A program made the position numbers and the translations under genes. Positions 1-4,305 of a stretch of DNA of 13,941 nucleotides are shown here, piece by piece. The notes under the pieces were generated by a model. That model was not told the origin of the DNA. It ran no database searches and saw nothing but the letters and a program-made list of their open reading frames with translations. Location of the stretch: positions 1 to 13,941 of the forward strand of contig CAJGCH010000048.1 in NCBI GenBank assembly GCA_904501845.1. The letters run 5' to 3'. This DNA comes from an uncultured Bacillaceae bacterium (GTDB lineage Bacteria; Bacillota; Bacilli; Bacillales; Pradoshiaceae). The number at the start of each line of letters is the position of its first letter. Position 1 is the stretch's first letter.

Positions 1-443
1 CCTTTGAATTGACCAAATTCCTGCTTGATTGTAAGTAAATCCAATAAACACTGTGTTGGATGATGCCCACATCCATCTCCAGCATTCATTATGGATAAAT
101 ATACACCATCCTGTATTAATTTGGCAAAGTAATTATCTTCACTATGACGAATGACGACTGAATCTACTCCGATTGATTCTAAGGTTTTCACAGTATCGTA
201 GAGGGTTTCCCCCTTTAAAACACTTGATGTATTGACTTCAAACGGAATGACTTCCAGACCTAATTTTCTTTCAGCCATTTCAAAGCTTGATTTCGTCCTT
301 GTGCTTGGCTCAAAGAATAGATTGGATATGAAGTGGTTTCTCTTTGGCCGCCATGCTTCACCTTTTGCAAATTGCTCTGCATCTGAAAGCAGCCTCGAGA
401 TTTCTTCGATTGATAGATCATTCATGGTTAATAAATGTTTCAT
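1..443 (-). CDS. pyrB: Aspartate carbamoyltransferase catalytic subunit, 5' part
   Basis: Catalytic subunit of aspartate transcarbamoylase, which joins carbamoyl phosphate and aspartate in the second step of de novo UMP synthesis in the cytosol. The window holds the first 147 residues of about 300; the rest lies beyond the left edge. Seen: the carbamoyl-phosphate loop FFEPSTRTKSSFE at about residues 43-55, KGETLYDT at 78-84, VIRHSEDNYF at 97-106 and NAGDGCGHHPTQCLLDL at 120-136, all typical of the N-terminal domain. The loop has Lys51 where B. subtilis has Arg (STRTR), a change I recall in other Firmicutes enzymes and not a defect. The ATG at 443 follows a purine-rich AAGGATGGGAAAG stretch and the start matches the family. 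It is the third gene of the pyr operon, 181 bases after pyrP, with a terminator-bearing leader between them. Confidence 0.97.
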   Translation of the reverse strand, partial: MKHLLTMNDLSIEEISRLLSDAEQFAKGEAWRPKRNHFISNLFFEPSTRTKSSFEMAERKLGLEVIPFEVNTSSVLKGETLYDTVKTLESIGVDSVVIRHSEDNYFAKLIQDGVYLSIMNAGDGCGHHPTQCLLDLLTIKQEFGQFK

Positions 444-573
444 CTTTCCCATCCTTCCTATTCTTATCTATTCTCCAAATTTTTCTGTTTACATCGTATT
501 TATAAAAAAGGCCCTCATTCGAATAAGTCGAATCAGGGCCTTTTGGATAGGTGCAAATCCACGTACTTCTCAT
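418..573 (-). CDS. Possible 51-codon pyrB leader peptide (uORF)
   Basis: A small open frame not matched to any known family. It starts with ATG at 573, preceded by a strong Shine-Dalgarno (AAGGAG, about nine bases upstream), and ends with TGA at 418-420. It crosses the whole pyrB attenuator hairpin (510-540) and overlaps the pyrB start by 26 bases in a different frame. The peptide begins MRSTWICTYPKGPDSTYSNE and becomes Lys/Arg/Asp rich towards the end. A ribosome on this frame would cover the terminator stem, so translation could affect read-through into pyrB, and the overlap could couple translation to pyrB. This resembles the layout of enteric pyrL, but the strongly U-rich pause tract used there is not obvious here. 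A frame of this length can arise by chance in AT-rich DNA; the ribosome binding site is the main argument for it. Confidence 0.35.
   Translation of the reverse strand: MRSTWICTYPKGPDSTYSNEGLFYKYDVNRKIWRIDKNRKDGKDETFINHE
501..540 (-). terminator. Intrinsic terminator of the pyrP-pyrB attenuator
   Basis: On the minus strand an inverted repeat at 510-540 has outer arms GGCCCT/AGGGCC and inner arms ATTCG/CGAAT, and is followed by a TTTTTT tract at 504-509. It lies between the pyrP stop (625) and the pyrB start (443), where Bacillus pyr operons carry the third attenuator. Premature termination here would lower pyrB and the downstream biosynthetic genes. Confidence 0.88.
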
Positions 574-614
574 TGGATTTGTCTCCTTAAACCTTATCCC
601 TGTTTTTGAAAGGT
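541..614 (-). promoter_or_regulatory. pyrB leader with a non-canonical pyrimidine-control structure
   Basis: This is where a PyrR-binding loop is expected, but the consensus ARUCCNGNGAGGYU cannot be found. What is seen instead is a long nested fold: outer arms GGATAaGGT (590-598) with ACCTATCC (545-552), inner arms CAAATCC (575-581) with GGATTTG (554-560). The Shine-Dalgarno of the leader frame falls in the internal loop and its ATG in the 14-base apical loop. Upstream CAGGG (598-602) can pair with CCCTG in the terminator's first arm (534-538), a possible weak antiterminator. PyrR could still bind a diverged loop; this cannot be decided by eye. Confidence 0.5.
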
Positions 615-624
615 GTTCACTGCT

Positions 625-1932
625 TTAACGTTCAGTTGACATTTTCTCTCTTCCAGGCAATATAAGATTTAGGATGACACCGACGATGGCAGCTAGGGCC
701 ATTCCGGAAATGGAGGCATTCTCCGTAAGCTTTAGGAATGCTCCGCCGACACCAATGATTAAGATGACAGATGATATGACCAAATTTCTGTTGACGGACA
801 AGTCAATTTTGCTGTCAATCAACATTCTCAGCCCACTTGAAGCGATAATTCCGAATAGCAAGATAGATACTCCGCCCATAACCGCAGATGGTATGGAGAG
901 GATCAATGCTGAAATTTTCCCGATAAACCCGAAAGCGATAGCGAACACGGCGGCTCCTCCAATGACATAGACACTAAAAGCACGTGTTAAGGCCATAACC
1001 CCGATGTTTTCACCATAAGTCGTATTCGGCGGTCCCCCTAGGCATGAAGCAATCATGATAGAGATCCCGTCACCGAATAAGGAACGGTGTAAACCAGGTT
1101 TTTCGACGAAATTCTTGCCAGCAATCTTACCGAGCACCAATTGGCCTCCGATATGCTCCGAGATAGGAACAATCGCAATTGGTACCATCATCAGAATGAT
1201 TTCCCACGTTAAATGTGGTGTGTAATCCACGAATGGGACTGTGAAATTTGGTATTTGGAACCAAGGAGCATCGATTACTTTTTGGAAATCAACAATTCCG
1301 AAGAATAAGGATGCGATATATCCGCCGGTAATTCCAATCAAGACTGGAATTAGCGACAGGAAGTTCTTAAGAACTACTGAGCAAAAGATGGTAATGCCCA
1401 GCGTTATGAGTGCGACCGTAAAATGGGTTGAACTGTAAACAAGTACTTCAGCAGATGTATCTTCATACATGGCCATATTCACCGCTGTGGAAGCAAGGCC
1501 AAGACCAATGACCATAATAACTGGACCTACAACAACCGGCGGCAGGAATCTCAAGATAGATTTCGGGCCGACTGCCTTAACAAACAAGGCGACAAGCGCG
1601 TAAACGACACCGACTAAGAATCCTCCGACAAGTGCTGACCCTACCCCGCTGCTCTCATTCAATAGGGTAATCGGAGCGATAAAAGCAAAGGATGAACCGA
1701 GATACGCTGGAATTTGACCCTTTGTTATCAAGATGTATGCGAGTGTGCCGACACCGCTTGTCAATAAAGCAATACCCGGATCAAGGCCAGTCAGGATTGG
1801 CACAAGTACGGTTGCTCCGAACATGGCGAATAGATGCTGCAGGCTCAAGGTAAACCATTGTTTCAATGTTGGTCTTTCCTGGACATCGAGCCGGATGTCC
1901 ACCTGTTTTTGGGTTGTTTCGTTCATTTCCAT
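625..1932 (-). CDS. pyrP: Uracil permease (NCS2 family)
   Basis: Integral membrane uracil:proton symporter of the nucleobase-cation symporter-2 (UraA/PyrP) family, supplying uracil for salvage. The 435-residue product is of normal length and hydrophobic throughout, as expected for about 14 membrane spans. Family motifs are present: SLQHLFAMFGATVLVPILTG near residues 30-49, SEHIGG with Glu259 and His260, and GGPPNTTYGENIGVMALTR with Glu308. The 49-residue spacing of Glu259 and Glu308 equals that of the substrate-binding Glu241 and Glu290 of E. coli UraA. The ATG at 1932 has a strong GAGGAGG site seven bases upstream. It is the second gene of the pyr operon, and its leader carries a PyrR-binding loop. 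The name fits the operon position; the E. coli homologue is uraA. Confidence 0.97.
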   Translation of the reverse strand: MEMNETTQKQVDIRLDVQERPTLKQWFTLSLQHLFAMFGATVLVPILTGLDPGIALLTSGVGTLAYILITKGQIPAYLGSSFAFIAPITLLNESSGVGSALVGGFLVGVVYALVALFVKAVGPKSILRFLPPVVVGPVIMVIGLGLASTAVNMAMYEDTSAEVLVYSSTHFTVALITLGITIFCSVVLKNFLSLIPVLIGITGGYIASLFFGIVDFQKVIDAPWFQIPNFTVPFVDYTPHLTWEIILMMVPIAIVPISEHIGGQLVLGKIAGKNFVEKPGLHRSLFGDGISIMIASCLGGPPNTTYGENIGVMALTRAFSVYVIGGAAVFAIAFGFIGKISALILSIPSAVMGGVSILLFGIIASSGLRMLIDSKIDLSVNRNLVISSVILIIGVGGAFLKLTENASISGMALAAIVGVILNLILPGREKMSTER

Positions 1933-2057
1933 TAGTAAGCCTCCTCTAATATAAGAAAAAACAAGATGTTCGAGGAGAAGAATTCAAGCATATTAATTTT
2001 TTTACTGAACTCTCCTCTTTGCAAGCCTCTCTGGACTGCGATTAAAAAGGATGTTTA
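1933..2057 (-). promoter_or_regulatory. PyrR-binding leader of pyrP, possibly acting on translation
   Basis: The PyrR anti-antiterminator loop is at 2014-2050. Its core AGTCCAGAGAGGCT matches the consensus perfectly, with CAGAGA as the hexaloop and CCUUUUU/AAAGAGG as the lower stem. A competing hairpin pairs 2006-2017 (GAGGAGAGTTCA) with 1975-1986 (TGAATTCTTCTC), 12 base pairs with two G-U, and shares the GAGG with the PyrR loop, so the two exclude each other. No ordinary terminator stem precedes the TTGTTTTTTC tract at 1955-1964. Instead CTCCTC (1972-1977) is complementary to GAGGAG (1941-1946), the pyrP ribosome binding site. The PyrR loop is certain; the translational output is inference. 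Confidence 0.85.
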
Positions 2058-2597
2058 TTATTCATAAATGGCAACTTGTTCGCCGCCATCCATTTCTTTC
2101 AGTTTCACGACAATCTTTTCATTTTTAGCAGTAGGAATATTCTTGCCTACATAGTCAGCACGAATCGGCAGTTCGCGGTGTCCTCTGTCAACCAATACTG
2201 CCAATTGAATCTGGCTCGGCCGTCCGAGGTCAACAAGTGCATCTAGTGCTGCCCGTGCGGTTCGGCCCGTATAAAGAACATCATCGACAAGGATGACTTT
2301 CTTATCCTCGATTGAGAAGGATACATCGGTACCTTTCACTTCTGGTTCTCCGCTGTCCGTATTTTTCGTTAAGTCATCACGGTAAAGCGTAATATCCAGC
2401 TCCCCGACAGGGATGCTCTTTCCTTCAATTTCTGCGATGCGCTCTCCAAGCCGCTTCGCAAGGAAAATGCCGCGCGTCTTGATTCCAATAAGCACGCAAT
2501 CCTGCACACCTTTATTCTTCTCGATGATTTCATGAGCGATCCGTGTTAACGATCTCGCTATAGCCTTATCATCAAGCAAAGTAGCTTTTTCTATCAT
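2058..2597 (-). CDS. pyrR: PyrR, pyr operon RNA-binding attenuation regulator / uracil phosphoribosyltransferase
   Basis: Bifunctional protein: it binds UMP/UTP and then the conserved loops in pyr mRNA to reduce expression, and it has uracil phosphoribosyltransferase activity. The 179-residue product aligns along its full length with B. subtilis PyrR as I know it. The PRPP-binding motif VILVDDVLYTGRT is at residues 101-113; the conserved blocks GIKTRGIFLAKRL (38-50) and VLVDRGHRELPIRADYVGKNIPT (about 134-156) are intact. I chose the ATG at 2597 because it fits the family N-terminus and lies eight bases after AAAGGA; an in-frame ATG nine bases upstream (2606) overlaps that site. It is the first gene of the operon, downstream of its own attenuator, so it autoregulates. 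Cognate loops lie upstream of pyrR and pyrP. Confidence 0.97.
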   Translation of the reverse strand: MIEKATLLDDKAIARSLTRIAHEIIEKNKGVQDCVLIGIKTRGIFLAKRLGERIAEIEGKSIPVGELDITLYRDDLTKNTDSGEPEVKGTDVSFSIEDKKVILVDDVLYTGRTARAALDALVDLGRPSQIQLAVLVDRGHRELPIRADYVGKNIPTAKNEKIVVKLKEMDGGEQVAIYE

Positions 2598-2618
2598 TCG
2601 AAGCATCCTTTCTAAGAA

Positions 2619-2652
2619 AAATAAAAAATCCTTTTGCCAGAGGCAAAAGGAT
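2619..2652 (-). terminator. Intrinsic terminator of the pyrR leader attenuator
   Basis: Perfect 11-base-pair hairpin, ATCCTTTTGCC with GGCAAAAGGAT around a three-base loop (2628-2652), followed on the minus strand by a long T tract just before the pyrR ribosome binding site. Its first arm (CCTTTTGCC) can instead pair with GGCtgAAAAGG on the 3' side of the PyrR loop at 2712-2742, which is the antiterminator expected for a pyr attenuator. Confidence 0.93.
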
Positions 2653-2711
2653 ATAGTTTAAATACACATAGAAAAATGCATAGTTCTCCCATGTTCAAGT
2701 ATCGTCACGTA

Positions 2712-2742
2712 CCTTTTCAGCCTCTCTGGACCGTTTTAAAGG
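2712..2742 (-). promoter_or_regulatory. PyrR-binding loop (anti-antiterminator) of the pyrR leader
   Basis: Lower stem CCUUU/AAAGG, an internal loop, upper stem CGGUC/GGCUG and hexaloop CAGAGA, containing GGTCCAGAGAGGCT. This differs from the B. subtilis consensus ARUCCNGNGAGGYU only at the first base. PyrR-UMP binding would stabilise this loop, free the first arm of the terminator at 2628-2652 and stop transcription ahead of pyrR. Confidence 0.93.
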
Positions 2743-2760
2743 ACTTATTCAATTACAAAT

Positions 2761-2790
2761 ATCATACTCTCACTTCCATGTACTTGTCAA
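2761..2790 (-). promoter_or_regulatory. Sigma-A promoter of the pyr operon
   Basis: Minus-strand TTGACA (2785-2790) and TATGAT (2761-2766) separated by 18 bases. Start of transcription is predicted near 2754, giving a leader of about 155 bases with the PyrR loop and terminator. The -35 box overlaps the TGA stop of the preceding rluD gene. Confidence 0.85.
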
Positions 2791-3701
2791 CGGTCAATTC
2801 GTAATGTTTCCAAAAATTCGATGAAGTAAGCAGGAAGAGGCGCTTCAAATTCTAAATATTCCTCTGTTCTTGGATGAACAAAACCGAGAACCGCTGCATG
2901 TAATGCCTGTCCATTCAAATCAACCGTCTTCCTCGGTCCATACTTAGGATCACCTGCAAGAGGATAGCCAATATATTTCATATGAACGCGAATCTGGTGA
3001 GTTCGTCCAGTCTCAAGCTGGCATTCAATGAATGTGAAATCACGGAAGCGTTCAAGCACATGGAAATGTGTCACCGCATGGCGAGAATTTTCATCCGTTA
3101 CAGTCATGCTTTGGCGATCGCGCTTATCACGTCCAATCGGAGCGTCAATCGTGCCGGCATCATGCGGGATAACGCCATGGACGAGTGCATTATACTTTCT
3201 CGTCACCGTTTTCTCTTGAAGCTGCTTGACCAATTTCTCATGGGCCATATCATTCTTTGCAACCATTAGAAGGCCTGAGGTGTCCTTATCGATGCGATGG
3301 ACAATACCGGGGCGCATGACACCATTAATCCCTGATAGATCCTTGCAATGATGCATAAGCGCATTAACAAGCGTACCGCTCGTATGCCCCGGAGCTGGAT
3401 GCACAACCATCCCCTTCGGCTTGTTCACGACGATGACATCCGCATCCTCGTAATAAATATCAAGCGGAATATCTTCAGGCGTAACATCGAGTTCTTCCGG
3501 CTCCTCGATTGTAACCTCAATGACATCGCCTTCCTGGCATTTATAATTGGCTTTAGAGGAAGTTCCATTTACCAATACATTTCCTGATTTAATCCATTGC
3601 TGCACCTGTGAGCGTGACCATTCTTCATTGATGAGGGATAGAATCTTATCTAGTCTATGCCCTTTTTGTTCTTCATTTATTTGTATCTTGTGATTGTCCA
3701 T
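2787..3701 (-). CDS. ylyB: RluD-family 23S rRNA pseudouridine synthase (YlyB)
   Basis: Converts specific uridines in large-subunit rRNA to pseudouridine; the target positions cannot be read from sequence. The 304-residue product has an N-terminal S4 RNA-binding domain (about residues 12-70, HRLDKILSLINEEWSRSQVQ) and a catalytic domain with the signature HRIDKDTSGLL, where Asp138 is the expected nucleophile. The block GRTHQIRVHMKYIGYPLAGDPKYG towards the C-terminus is also characteristic. The ATG at 3701 is seven bases after AAGGAG. The start overlaps the end of lspA by 29 bases, so the two are probably translationally coupled. Its stop overlaps the -35 box of the pyr promoter. Automatic annotation often labels this rluD. 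Confidence 0.95.
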   Translation of the reverse strand: MDNHKIQINEEQKGHRLDKILSLINEEWSRSQVQQWIKSGNVLVNGTSSKANYKCQEGDVIEVTIEEPEELDVTPEDIPLDIYYEDADVIVVNKPKGMVVHPAPGHTSGTLVNALMHHCKDLSGINGVMRPGIVHRIDKDTSGLLMVAKNDMAHEKLVKQLQEKTVTRKYNALVHGVIPHDAGTIDAPIGRDKRDRQSMTVTDENSRHAVTHFHVLERFRDFTFIECQLETGRTHQIRVHMKYIGYPLAGDPKYGPRKTVDLNGQALHAAVLGFVHPRTEEYLEFEAPLPAYFIEFLETLRIDR

Positions 3702-4167
3702 TCGTTAACTCCTTAGCTCTTCTTTCTTCCATAAACATCGCGATAATCAGCAAAACGACACCGATGCATAATGAAGCATCCGCTACATTGAATACCGGGA
3801 AGCTGTATGAAAAAATATACACGTGGAAAAAATCCACTACTTCTTGTCTGAACAAGCGATCGATGAAGTTTCCGATAGCCCCTCCTAATATAAGGCCCAG
3901 CGAAACCCCTGTTAGCTTATCAGCGGCGTATTTTTTTATATAATACACAATACCGGCAATGACTATTGCCGTCACGATATAAAAGAACCACATCTGTCCT
4001 TGCAGGATTCCCCATGCTGCTCCTCGGTTACGATGCGATGTTATGTAGAAGATGTTTTCAATAACAGGGATGCTTTCCCCATACTCCATATATTTCACAA
4101 TCAGCCATTTTGACCATTGGTCGACCAAAATGATTCCTAAGGCAATGCCGTAATATAAACGCAACAC
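3673..4167 (-). CDS. lspA: Lipoprotein signal peptidase (signal peptidase II)
   Basis: Membrane aspartyl protease that removes signal peptides from diacylglyceryl-modified prolipoproteins. With the GTG start at 4167 it is 164 residues, close to the family's usual 150-165, with four hydrophobic spans. The catalytic pair is present: Asp103 in GGAIGNFIDRL and Asp130 in FNVADASLCIG; SHRNRGAAWGIL (44-55) is another conserved block. The start is uncertain. An in-frame ATG at 4230 would add 21 residues but has no ribosome binding site, and a strong AAGGAGG (about 4185-4191) lies between the two. That site is 17 bases from the GTG, longer than usual, so a non-standard start between them cannot be excluded. 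The gene follows ileS directly and overlaps rluD (ylyB). Confidence 0.95.
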   Translation of the reverse strand: MLRLYYGIALGIILVDQWSKWLIVKYMEYGESIPVIENIFYITSHRNRGAAWGILQGQMWFFYIVTAIVIAGIVYYIKKYAADKLTGVSLGLILGGAIGNFIDRLFRQEVVDFFHVYIFSYSFPVFNVADASLCIGVVLLIIAMFMEERRAKELTNGQSQDTNK

Positions 4168-4215
4168 CTTACAAACGCCCCCTGCCTCCTTATAATATCC
4201 TAACCATGCATAAAA

Positions 4216-4224
4216 ATTGTAGCA
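4216..4224 (-). promoter_or_regulatory. Possible extended -10 promoter for lspA
   Basis: TGcTACAAT on the minus strand is a good extended -10 element lying after the hairpin that follows ileS; no convincing -35 box is seen. A transcript starting near 4209 would exclude the upstream ATG at 4230, which supports the shorter lspA. Confidence 0.3.
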
Positions 4225-4259
4225 TACCATCCGGCAAAAAACGAACCTGGATAAACAGA

Positions 4260-4290
4260 TAGGCCCTTTCTGCTCATATGAAAGGGCCTA
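4260..4290. terminator. Perfect inverted repeat after ileS, without a T tract
   Basis: Arms TAGGCCCTTTC and GAAAGGGCCTA are an 11-base-pair perfect match around a nine-base loop, 16 bases past the ileS stop. On the minus strand only ATCTGTTT follows, so it may be a weak terminator or a stable mRNA 3' end that partly separates ileS from lspA-rluD. Confidence 0.5.
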
Positions 4291-4305
4291 ATAGATTCTA
4301 CATCC

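Noticed and set aside
232..609. 125-codon plus-strand frame over the pyrB start and leader
   Set aside because: It is antisense to pyrB and its attenuator, has no ribosome binding site and no recognisable domain; a shadow frame.
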